Made by a program: the position numbers and the translations under genes. A stretch of 64,000 bases of DNA from Crocodylus rhombifer (lineage: Eukaryota; Chordata; Crocodylia; Crocodylidae), in assembly GCA_038503035.1 (NCBI GenBank), contig JAVSML010020360.1:1-64000 (forward strand), written 5' to 3'. This document shows positions 54,838 to 64,000 of this stretch, in pieces. Below the pieces are notes generated by a model, which saw nothing but the letters and a program-made list of their open reading frames with translations, did no database searches and was not told the origin of the DNA. The stretch's first letter is position 1; each line of letters opens with the position of its first letter.

Positions 54838-55872
54838 TGATGATCTAGTCATGGAACTTCTGGAGGGACTGGACGTATTTAAATCAGCTGGTCTGGATGA
54901 TCTCCACTCAAGTGCTGAGGGAATTAGCTGAGGTCATTGCGGGACCCCTGGCATGGCTTTACAAGTACTCATGGTGCTCTGGTGTGGTGACAGAGGACTG
55001 GAAGAGGGCCAATGTGGTTCCCATCTTCAATAAAGGGAGGAAGGAGGACCTGGGGAACTATAGGCCAGTTAGTCTTACCTTGATCCTGGGTAAGCTTTTT
55101 GAGAGAATTATTCTGGCACATGTCCACGAGGGGCCAGCAGGGGAGATTATGCTTACAGGGGTGGGCAGATGAGAATAGGATGGGCTTCAACTCTGACAAG
55201 TGCAAAGTGATGCACCTGGGGAGGAAGAACCAGCAGCATACCTACAGGCTGGAGAACTCCCTTCTCATCAGTGCAGAGGCAGAAAAGGATCTTGGAGTCA
55301 TCACTGATGCCAAGATGAACATGAGCCAGTAGTGTGGGGATGCAGTCAGGAAGGCCAACCGCACCTTGTCATGCATCCACAGATGCATCTCAAGCAGGTC
55401 CAAGAAGGTGATACGCCCCCTCTATGCGGCACTGGTCAGGCCGCAGCTGGAGTACTGCATCCAATTCTGGGTGCCTCACTTCAGGAGGGATGTGGACAAC
55501 ATGGAGAGGGTCCAGAGGAGGGCCACTCGCATGGTCAGGGGCAGCAGGTCCCTACGAGGAGAGGCTACAGGACCTGAACCTATTCAGCCTCCATAAGAGA
55601 AGGCTGAGGGGGGATCTAGTGGCCTGTTACAAACTAGTCAGAGGGGACCAGCAGGCATTGGGAGAGCCCCTGTTCCCCCGAGCACAACCAGGAGTGACAA
55701 GAAACAACGGTCACAAGCTGGCAAAGGGTAAATTCAGACTAGACAGCAGGAGGCGCTACTTCACTGTCAAGGGGGCTAGGATCTGGAACCAACTTCCAAA
55801 AGAAGTGGTGCTGGCTTCTACCCTGGGGCTCTTTAAGACAAGGCTAGACAATCACCTTGCTGGGGTTGTTTG
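54838..55872 (+). pseudogene. CR1-F ORF2 RT, core deleted, and C-terminal region
   Basis: RT fingers are visible as TEDWKRANVVPIFNKGRKED and NYRPVSL (54985-55080). At about 55158 the text jumps from GPAGEIMLTG to ENRMGFNSDKCKVMHLG. This loses the blocks equivalent to YLDFKKAFD, GVPQGSVLGP and FADD that copies A and C retain. The tail has LVRPQLEYCIQFWVPHF, RVQRRATRMVRG, LFSLHKRRLRGDLVACYKL and RIWNQLPKEVVLASTLGLF to a stop near 55872, with one frameshift at about 55548. Confidence 0.87.
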
Positions 55873-56974
55873 ACCCCAGTGCTCTTTCCTGCCATGGCAG
55901 AGGATCGGACTTGATGATCTGCTCAGGTCCCTTCCAACCCTACTAACTATGAAACTATGAATTCAGTGATTGGAATCACTGTCCCAAGTCAATTTAGCTG
56001 AATTTGCCCATTCCCTGCCTGCTCTCCCAGCTCCAGCAATGGCTGCACCAGGTCCCGGCACTCTGAAAAAAAAGCCCCCACTCACCGGGTGCTGCCCCAC
56101 ATGGGGGGGCAATCCTTGCTGCCCCATGTTGCATGAGGAGCTCTGCATGAGGCCCCCTACCCCCCCAGCTGTCCCAGGCCCCCCATGTGTGCCCCGCCAG
56201 CCCCAGCTCTGGCTCTTTAAAAAAAAAAAGTTCTTGCCCAGTGGGGGGGGGGCGGGTGATCCCCACTGCCCCGTGCCATGCAGGGGGCTCCTCCATAAGC
56301 TCCCCCCCACTGACGCCCTGAGGCCACTACAGGAGCTGGTTAGTCTGGGGGGGTTGGTTTTCTTAAAGGGCTGGAGCTGGGGCAGGCAGGGCAGCTGTGG
56401 GGGGGGTTAGGGGAGAAGGCAGGGGTCAGGGGGCTCATGGCAGAGCTCCTTATGCAGTGTAGGGTAGTGGTAGGCAGCAGGGATCATCCTCCTGCCAGGC
56501 AGCACCCAGTGATTTTTTTAAAGGGCCAGGAGCTGAGACAGGTGGGGCAGCCATGGGGGGCGGGACAGGGCTGGGGAAGCAGGTGGGGGGTGGGGGGCTG
56601 GAAGAGCAAGCAGGGTATGGGGCCTGGTGGGGCCCCCCATGGTCTCCTACCCCCTCCCTCCAGCCCTTCTCCCCTGCCCCCTACTTACTAGCTCTGAGAC
56701 CGGCTCCAGCTTCCTGCTGCAGCAGGCCAGGACTACCCAATCATTGAAGGTCTGCAAATCTTTTCCAAATCACTTCAGAGAGCTTCAAATCAATTCAGAC
56801 CTTTTTATTGGTCACCTGATTCAATTGGGATTTGGAGATTCAGACACTGAATCGAGCCAAATCTCCTCCGAATCAAATCAGCACCCAAAGCTTTGCACAG
56901 CCCTACTATTTTCCTTTTAAATTCTGCTCTGATCTAGCTAAGTGCTGGGGAGGCATTTAAGTCCTCAGAAGGAG

Positions 56975-57640
56975 AAAAGGACTGGTGGGCTACAGTGGAC
57001 AGTAAGCTGAATACGAGCCAACAGTGTGCCCTTGCTGTCAAGAAGGCTAACAGTATCATGGGCTGCATTAGTAGGAGCATTCTCAGCAGATCAAGAGAAA
57101 TGATTATTCCCCTCTTTTTGGCACTGGTGAGGCCATATCTGGAGTACTGTGTTCAGTTTTGGGCTCCTCACTGCAGAAAGGATGTGGACAAATTGGAGAG
57201 AGTCCAGTGGAGGGCAATGGAAATGGTCAGGGGGCTGGGGCACATGACTTCTAAGGAAAGGCTGAGGGAACTTGTCTTATTTAGTCTGGAGAAGAGAAGT
57301 GGAGATTTAAAGCAGCCTTCCGCTACCTGAAGAGGGGTTCAAAAGAGTATGGAGCTAGACAATTTTCAGTGGTGGCAAATAATAGAACAAGGAGCAATAG
57401 TCTCAAGTTGCAGCAAGGGAAATTTAGGTTAGCTATTAGGAAAACCTCTCACTAGGAGGGTGGTAAAGCACTGGAACAGATTATCTAGAATGGTTGTGAA
57501 GTTTCCATCCTTGGAGGCTTTTAAGACCTGGCTAGACAAAGCCTTGGCTGGGATGATGTAGGTGGGGCTGGTCCTACTTTCAGAACTAAATGACTTTCTG
57601 GGGTCCCTTCCACCCTCATTTTCTATGATTCAATCCATTT
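56975..57640 (+). mobile_element. CR1 relic of a different subfamily
   Basis: A 5'-truncated CR1 tail encodes [36 protein letters not shown] and [11 protein letters not shown] (56995-57330). A diverged tail follows and the 3' end is cccttccaccctcattttct with atgattcaa. Its wording ([15 protein letters not shown]) differs from copies A-F, so it belongs to a separate lineage. It is inactive. Confidence 0.83.
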
Positions 57641-57715
57641 GGTACGCTCTGAGCATGCTTAATTCATTCAATAGCACCAAATTTGTCTCAGGAATAAGGA
57701 GAAACCCACCTTTCT
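57641..57715. other. Short spacer
   Basis: No feature is visible. Confidence 0.4.
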
Positions 57716-57880
57716 ACCTAATAGCCTCATGAGTAGAGCACTTGCTAGGAAAGTGAGAGACCTGGGTTCCAGGTCCACTTTACCTTGAAGATGTTTGGAC
57801 TGACAGCTCCTACTTTCCAGGAGAATGCCTTACCTGCTAAGATGGGGAAAGTCCTTCTCTATCCCACGTCCACCCCAGAC
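57716..57880 (+). mobile_element. tRNA-derived SINE relic
   Basis: gcctcatgagtagagcactt (A-box-like), gctaggaaagtgagagacct and gggttccaggtccac (B-box-like) form a tRNA-like head. A body follows with gagaatgccttacctgctaa. It resembles tRNA-SINE families widespread in sauropsids. No intact tRNA fold is claimed. Confidence 0.55.
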
Positions 57881-59002
57881 TAGCCAAGAATGGAAGAGTC
57901 ACAAGAAAGCCAAATGAGAACATGCCTCTGTAGCCTAGTATTTATGGCAATCCCCCCACTAGGAGGAGAATCTTAGGTGACCGTATGTCCTGTTTTATCA
58001 GGGACAGTCTCAGATTTCAGATGCTGGTCCTGTTACTGCTAGGATTCTTTTGCCCAGAGCCCTCCAAGGACTGACATAGCCCCTTGCCCAATTTGGTATC
58101 AAGTGAACTTTAATAGCAATCCCTTTAGCTTTATTACAGGTTTCCTCCCCATATGTCCTGGCAAGCAGTTTCTTCAGACGTTACAACAGCAACCTTTGCT
58201 GGTACCAACCTCAGATCTTCTGCTGGGTGTGTGGGATGTTAGTTTCTGGATTCCCTGTTGTTCAAACAAGAATTCCAAGATTGCTCCTGTCTCCCCAGAG
58301 TGGCAACACAAAACACATATATTCCTTTGTTTGTCCATCACTTTTGTAACTTTTCTTATCCCATATTGTCCAATCCCCTGGCTCTGTGCCAGCCACATTC
58401 ATTATAGAGAAACTATTGTACCTTGCTCGCCCAGTGCCCAATCACAGCACTCACATTTCCCAGTGCCACAGGAGGCGCTCTGTTCAATTTTGTTGCTTAG
58501 TTCCAGGAAGGCTTAGACTATGGCTAAAAGCCTTAGCATAACTCGGTTTGCCTGCTACAGTCCTGGCCAGTTGCTGGGAATTATAATAGCATCCTGGAAA
58601 TGCAGGGGCATGGGGCAGTGTTTTGCTGGGAGCTGGAGCAGCACAGAGTGCCTTGTAGGCAGGCAGGCAGGCAGGTATTGCTGCCTACCTGGCACACAGT
58701 GACACTCCTGCTGACCTATGGAGTGTGAGAGGAGGAGAAGGCAGTGTCTCAGACTTCACAGATGATGTCCCTGGATTTCCATTAGTTTCTAAGCACTTAT
58801 TCCCCATTGAATTTGATCACTATCCTGGGCCATAGAGCCCAGATTTTAGTTTGTAAGACTGTAAATGATGTCTCAGATGACCCAGGATTGATTGTCCTGG
58901 GTTTTAACCTGGATTAAGACTAGTGTGGCATAGTCCTGTACACACATTACCCTTCTAAATTGCACTGCTTCTCCTTTGCTAGGAGGTGGACATCAAGAGC
59001 AG
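57881..59002. other. Gene-free; AGGC microsatellite
   Basis: (aggc)n lies at 58657-58675. The 137-codon frame at 58103-58516 shows no family motif, and its antisense is also open. Confidence 0.55.
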
Positions 59003-59005
59003 AGC

Positions 59006-59290
59006 CTGATCAGCAGGGATCTGGGTTTTCCATTTCCCACAGAAAAACAGAGAAAACCTGGATTTCCTGGTTTAGTCAGAGAAAATGCAAATTTTCTCTT
59101 TTAGCAGAGAAACCCACGGATTTCCCCTGTTTGCAAAGAGCTCTGGAGGTGGCTGACTTCCAGCCTGCAAGAGCTGCTTGCAAAAAGGGCGGGAAAGCCC
59201 CAACCCTGCCCAGAAGGGCAGAGAGAGGGGGAGGCAGAGGGGGAAGGGTGGAACCTGTGTCTTTTAGTTAGTCGCAATGCCTAGGTCAGG
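59006..59290 (+). mobile_element. CAGGGATC-family element, copy 3 (left end)
   Basis: CAGGGATCTGGGTTTTCC starts at 59014, preceded by ctgatcag. It shares gcttgcaaaaagggcgggaa and the ggagaaaa-like block with 37234-38409. The right end was not found, and the repeat block that follows may be its body. Confidence 0.6.
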
Positions 59291-59424
59291 TTCACTTTCC
59301 TTCTGGAAACTGTGAACTGGTAAGTGGGGCTTTCAGGGGGTTGCAGGGCAGGGCTGGGCTGAAAGCTGGCTGGGTGCTGAGGAAACAGGGAGGTGTTGGG
59401 GAAATGCATAGAGTGCCTAGCTGG

Positions 59425-60560
59425 TGCCTCCATGTAAGACTTCCCTTAAGAGCTGCTAGAGCCACTTAGGTTTCATGTGCCCCTGGCCAGGCACTGCAGC
59501 CATGAGTGGGGAAATATGGAGCTGGCTGGGCACTCCAGCTGCAAGCAGGGAGGTGTTGGGGAAATACACAGAGTGCCCAGCTGGCTCCACATCTCCCCAC
59601 TCATGGCCAGAGTGCCCAGCCAGGGGCAGGTGAAACTGAAGTGGCTCTAGTAACCCTTAAGGGAAGCCGCACATGGAGGCACCAGCTGGGAGTGGGGAGA
59701 TGTGGAGCCAGCCAGGCACTTGGCAGCGTTGTTCACTTTAAGGGAGCAAGGGGGATCTTTATGGGGGCAGACTGCAGGCTTGAGCTTCCACTGTAGCCCT
59801 GCAGGCAAGTCCTGGCATGGCTGGGAACAGTGGGGCTGCTCTGGGATCTCTTTGCCCCCCACTGCGCCTTCTGTGCCTGCCTGTGGCAAAGCCCCACACT
59901 GCTTCCCTTAGTGCAGCCCCACATGTAGAAGATGCATCACTGGGGCAGTGTGGAGTGAGCAGCCACTAGGAGATCCCCATGTGGCTCCTCTGTCCCCAGC
60001 CGCACTGGGTCATGGTGAGGGGAGCAGGGTGGCAGATCCCTGCTGCCCTGCTCCCGTCCCACTCAAAGCAGCGGCAGGCACACGAGGCCTGGCAGGAGGG
60101 CAAGATCCCAGCATGGCCTCGCTGTTCCCAGCCATGCCAGGTCTTGTCTGGGGGGCTACAGTGGCCCAGCGGGAGGGAAGCAGGGTGGAAGCTCAAGCCC
60201 ACAGCCTGCCCCCTATTGAGATCTGGGGGCACAAGTCCCCATTGCCCCCTTAGAGTGAACAACACTGAGTGACCGGCTGGCTCCACATCTCCCCATTCCT
60301 GGCTGGTGCCTCCATGTACAGCTTCCCTTATGGGTTGCTAGAGCCACTTCAGTTTCACCTGCCTCCGGCTGGGCACTCCAGCCATGAGTGGGGAGATGTG
60401 GAGACAGCCAGACACTCCGTGTATTTTCCCAACACCTCCCTGCTTGTAGCCAGGGTGCCTAGCTGGCTGCACATCTCCCCGCTCATGGCTGGAGTGCCCG
60501 GCCAGGGGCATAAGAAACCTAGGTGGCTCTAGTAGCCCTTAAGGGAAGCCATGTGGGAGG
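59425..60560. repeat. GC-rich block with two copies of a long hairpin
   Basis: Around 59430-59530 and 59575-59690 lie inverted arms (cttcccttaagagctgctag / tagtaacccttaagggaag, and ccatgagtggggaaatatgg with its mirror). The same hairpin recurs at about 60305-60405 and 60460-60555. Between them lies gcaagtcctggcatggctgg-type sequence, present in variants at about 59810 and 60125. All frames here are compositional. Confidence 0.65.
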
Positions 60561-60681
60561 GAAGCAGGGAGGAAACTCAAGCCCACAGCTTGCCCCCCAT
60601 ACAGATCTGGAAGCATGGGTCCCCCTTGCTTCTTGGGAGTGCACCCGGCCTCCAGGAGCCAGCCAGCACCCCCCTGCCTGA

Positions 60682-60703
60682 GTCAGCAGCAGCAGCAGCA
60701 GCA
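60682..60703. repeat. (AGC)7 microsatellite
   Basis: A run of cagcagcagcagcagcagca occurs inside the GC-rich block. No gene frame uses it convincingly. Confidence 0.85.
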
Positions 60704-60839
60704 GGGGGGCTGGCTTCATGCTCCAGCTGCAGCTGCCTTCTGTTGGGGGCGGGGAGCTGTGGACCTGGGTCCCTGGTCCCATAGCCCTGGCAGCTGGGGG
60801 GCCCCATCCAGCAGGGCAAACTTGTCCCTGAAATGAACT

Positions 60840-62725
60840 GCTATAACCATGCAGATATACAGTAGGATAACCAAGTAAAAAGTATTAGTGTATTTTATCT
60901 GGTATACTTCAGAGGGACCTGAAGCAAGATAAAGGACATGTACATCTGTATGACTTAAGGACAAAAGGCTTTCTACTGGGGCAAATATAATGTCTATTCA
61001 CAGCTTAGGATGCCTAAATGTAGATCTGAGACCAATTTTTTCAATCACTTCCTTTAAAACTTGTAAAGGCAAAACCATATAGTCAGTGGGTGGAGATACA
61101 TATTCGGCTCATAACACTGAACTCCAGCTTTGCTGGAAGTTCCTAATATTGGCATGCAAAGGCTTCTTCTATGGCTGGCAATTAGAGATACCCATTCTAA
61201 AAATGTAAGCAGCTCCTCAGATATCCAACTATGTACAGTTTTCCTCTTGGCAATAGGACTTGCCAGGGGAAGCCACTGAGCCATTGTAGAAGTGCAAACT
61301 TCCAAGAGATGAGATATCTAGTGAAAGTAAAAGTTTAGGCATGACACAACGATGTTGGATATTTTATGCCAGAAAAGCAGTTAATCTAGGGAGAAAAGCA
61401 CAGAATGTAAGAGCGAAAGAAAAAGAGAGAACGCCCTCCTAAAGATACCCCGCCAGCATCCGCCACAGGGAATCAAGCGATAGCCAGTTTGGCTAGTGTC
61501 CAGTACCATCTGTGTAATATTTTATACAGTATGAAATGGAGAGCCAAACTGAGATATTTTACTTCAGTTAAAGCAGGGAGCTTTCCACTTCACCTCTGAA
61601 ATTGTAAAACAGCTCTGTTTCCAAATTTCCTCTAATAGGGCTCAAATGGGCAGAATAACAGTAAAATAGTAGGAAGGAATTTTGTCAATATGAGGACATT
61701 CAAGTCAATAAGTTAGGGAATAATTTGATGGTGACTGCAGCCATATTAAAAGGCATGTTTGTAAAAACATTTTTTATTTTTTCTTCTGAATTATTGAAGC
61801 CTCCAAAATTAAGATCTTCATTTCTGACTGTCTAGTAGATTCATAAATAGGTAATATAAGCACTTTTTCTGTGTAGGAGACCAAGGAGAGAGCTGAATGT
61901 CTTGGGGAAAATCATTGGCAACACGTAGGGGGTGCACATGGTAGTGCACCTCCTGCAAAAATGCGCCGCCAACTCTGCCAGCAGCATCTGCGGGTGGTCC
62001 ACAATCACAGCTGGCTGCTGCTGCCGGTGGTGTCTATGGGCAGTCACTGACCACTAGTCAGTACTTGCCACCTCCCCACCACCACCAACAGCGCTGCAGC
62101 TGCCTGCAGCAGCTCCCCACTTGCCTCTGGCATGCTCCTGCCACCTCCGGGGGCATGCTTCGTTCATGGACAAAATTATTTTTGGTGTTTTTCTACTGAA
62201 GTCAATGGAGCTATACCAGGGATGGATTTGACCCTGCAAGTTCAATGTCATATGTTTTGCCCCAGTCATTGCAACATTTAAACACATGAAATTTCAAGGA
62301 TCAAAGAGTGGAGATATTTCATAGGAAAGAGAAAGAATAAACAGCAGGCTCCTTTTGGAGGTGACAGCTAGAAGCTGTCAGAGCTTTTTAGTCCACCTTT
62401 CTATTTCCTTCTGTGTTACTTGGTGAAGCATGTAAGGTGTCCTCTGTGCCTTTGCACCTTATAACATTTGCTAAAGGTTAGATGGCAGTTGACATTAGTT
62501 CTAACTTCAAAAGTTTAGTCAAACCTGGAGTTTTGTCAGGTATACCTCCAAAGTGTCAGGATTTTTGGTGGCTTCGTAGTTGTATGCATTTAAACACTGC
62601 TCAAGAGAAAGTTTGAATATGCAGTCTATACAAATGTTTGGAAAATGCAGCAAATAAGTTTCATTTGAAAGTACCCTTAGGAAAGAACTTTAAGATCTTG
62701 AACTATCTCCCCACCTAAGGCACAG
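60840..62725. other. Gene-free AT-rich DNA
   Basis: No convincing exon was found. A minus-strand frame at 61054-61305 was considered and rejected. The GC-rich piece at 61960-62160 looks repeat-like but is unassigned. Confidence 0.45.
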
Positions 62726-63356
62726 AGGGTGCATCTACCCAAGATATTTGAGGAGCTGACTAATTAGTTTTGTAGTAAAACATTACCATCTACATGTGTG
62801 CCCCTATTAAGTTGCAGTAGACTAATAAACGCTTCCACAGGGTAGTAAGGTTAAGCACAAGTACCACCCTGAGGTGCTGTTGTTTCATGCACCCTGGGGT
62901 GGGGGGGAGGGGGCTGGCTAAAAGACAAGGGTTGTTCAGCATGGGGCTAACCAGCAGGCAGCCCTGCTGCTCTATCTGCGATTGTTCAGGGCTACTCCAA
63001 CAGTGCTCCATGTGCTGTGGAGCAACTGGCTGGAGGGTCCTTCAGTGTAGGGGCTGTCTGCCAGGTAGCCCCACACTGAAGCACCTCATGCCCCAGCCAG
63101 CCCCTCTGCAGCACATGGAGCATGGTCAGAGCAGCCCTGGGCTGGCAGGCTGGCTTTCTGGGTTCCCTGCCAGCCCAGACTGCTCTGACCGTGCTTCACA
63201 TGCTCTACAAGAATAAACTCCGAAGCAATATGCTGTGGAGGTTTTTGGTCCCAGGTGCACATTCAAATGGCACACACAGGAGCAAAAAAATCCTCTCAAG
63301 CAATAAGCTCTGGAGTTTATTTGTGTGCATTAATTGCGCATATAGATGCATCCAGG
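62726..63356. mobile_element. Probable foldback/MITE with gtgcatctac-type ends
   Basis: The left end gggtgcatctaccc pairs with atagatgcatcc at about 63341-63352. Inside, cagggctactccaacagtgc (from about 62987) with tccatgtgctg is mirrored at about 63110-63145, and agtttattaatgcac-like words occur near both ends. It is non-coding with approximate boundaries. Confidence 0.45.
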
Positions 63357-64000
63357 TTATACACTGATGGCATATTTACCACAAAGCTCATATCTAATAA
63401 AGCAAGATTTTGAATGTGAAAGTAGGATAATAAAAAGTCTAAAGCCATGGCAAGAGACTTGGTACTTTGGACTCTTCTATTCTATGCATAAGGATCCAGC
63501 TGTGGCTTCTAGAGAAGGTTCTTCAATTGTCTTGTAGGAAGAAAAACAGAAACAACTAATATGCGGTATTGCTCTGTGAAATATTTTAGCCTCTTCATGT
63601 GCTGTGTTCTGGTAAGTTCTCAATGCAATTAATTGCCTGGTAGGGTGTCCCTGGTATGTTCTTTGTTATCAGAGGTACATGTATAGAGTATAAGGGTGTA
63701 CCTAAAATGCCACTGATATTGTGCTTATGTCTTTTTTTCACAGCCTATACAATATAAACCTAGACTATTAGCTGATCATTTTGAATAATCCAGAAAAACT
63801 GGAATGATTTGATTAGTCTATATCATTTCATTTCTATTTAAATATGTTGCAAAATAAATGATTTCTCTTGAAAATGGAGAAAATTGAATAAATATTGGCT
63901 TGGGTATCAAGATGTCATGAACACATTCATCCAGGGAGGTTTAATTAACATTAGTGGAATACAATCTTCCATGTCAGCTAGAGCCTTAGTCCTCCTTTTG
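63357..64000. other. Gene-free AT-rich DNA to the right edge
   Basis: Nothing is recognised. Confidence 0.5.

Larger units (their letters stand above)
53266..55960 (+). mobile_element. CR1-F: CR1 LINE with ORF1 tail, ORF2 and an internal RT deletion
   Basis: The 2695-bp CR1 is flanked by attca (53261-53265 and 55961-55965). Comparison with the uninterrupted foldback at 25.8 kb shows the target gattcagtga. It keeps the ORF1 C-terminus, the ORF2 endonuclease and linker, part of the RT fingers, then jumps at about 55158 to the region after the catalytic box. The 3' end is actatgaaactatga. Confidence 0.9.
53189..56913. mobile_element. Foldback element copy 2 (TAGG-TGCAAAGC family), split by CR1-F
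   Basis: The element spans 53197-53265 plus 55961-56905. Ends are TAGGCATGTGCAAAGC and ctttgcacagcccta. Flanks ctaattcc (53189-53196) and ctattttc (56906-56913) match at 6 of 8 positions. The interior after the CR1 follows the same order as 25.75-26.69 kb, with A-runs and T-runs flanked by ctcccagctccagcaatggc and its mirror near 56540-56560. It is non-coding. Confidence 0.75.

Noticed and set aside
61054..61305. Minus-strand frame with a possible cactag acceptor
   Set aside because: There is no recognisable protein, no donor and no conserved motif. It is consistent with a chance frame.

Overview
The window looks like intergenic or intronic DNA from a vertebrate, most likely a sauropsid (crocodilian, turtle or bird), with a crocodilian as my best guess. 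The basis is the dominance of CR1 LINE retrotransposons. Their ORF2 relics carry motifs such as FADDTKLWG, RPQLEYCIQFW and LFSLHKRRLRGDL, and their 3' ends repeat the octamer-like ctatgaaactatgaa. Many non-autonomous DNA transposons are also present. There is no bacterial gene organisation, no operon and no CRISPR array, and almost none of the open frames are genes. The organism call is inference from repeat families.

Layout. 1-2.8 kb: a 1.07-kb imperfect palindrome (foldback element), an AT microsatellite and a CAGG-rich degenerate tract. 2.8-6.8 kb: an old sense-strand CR1 (copy A) split by a younger antisense CR1 (copy C) with an uninterrupted reverse-transcriptase frame. 7.1-8.9 kb: a second foldback and a GC-rich block. 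9.4-13.05 kb: an old CR1 (copy B) split by another CR1 (B2). 14.2-16.8 kb: small DNA transposons with 8-bp target duplications and a third foldback. 16.8-25 kb: mostly unique AT-rich DNA. 25.0-26.7 kb: hAT-like and foldback pieces. 28.3-29.2 kb: CR1 copy D. 30.15 kb: a small hAT-type MITE. 33.4-34.8 kb: a very decayed antisense CR1. 35.0-38.4 kb: GC-rich elements with CAGGGATC ends.

At 38.48-38.65 kb, on the minus strand, is the only convincing host coding exon: a 57-codon terminal exon with a strong 3' splice site. It stops 67 bp before a DNA transposon. 40-46.8 kb holds further foldbacks and hairpins. 53.2-56.9 kb is a foldback transposon interrupted by a 2.7-kb CR1 (copy F) that keeps the end of ORF1 and much of ORF2 but has lost the RT catalytic core. 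57-57.9 kb holds another CR1 relic and a tRNA-like SINE. 59-63.4 kb holds GC-rich repeats with nested hairpins.

The elements do not work together as a pathway. CR1 supplies the reverse transcriptase for its own copies, and the small DNA elements would have relied on transposases encoded elsewhere. The most notable pattern is that several unrelated element families here are built as long imperfect palindromes, and that nested insertions give a readable order of events.
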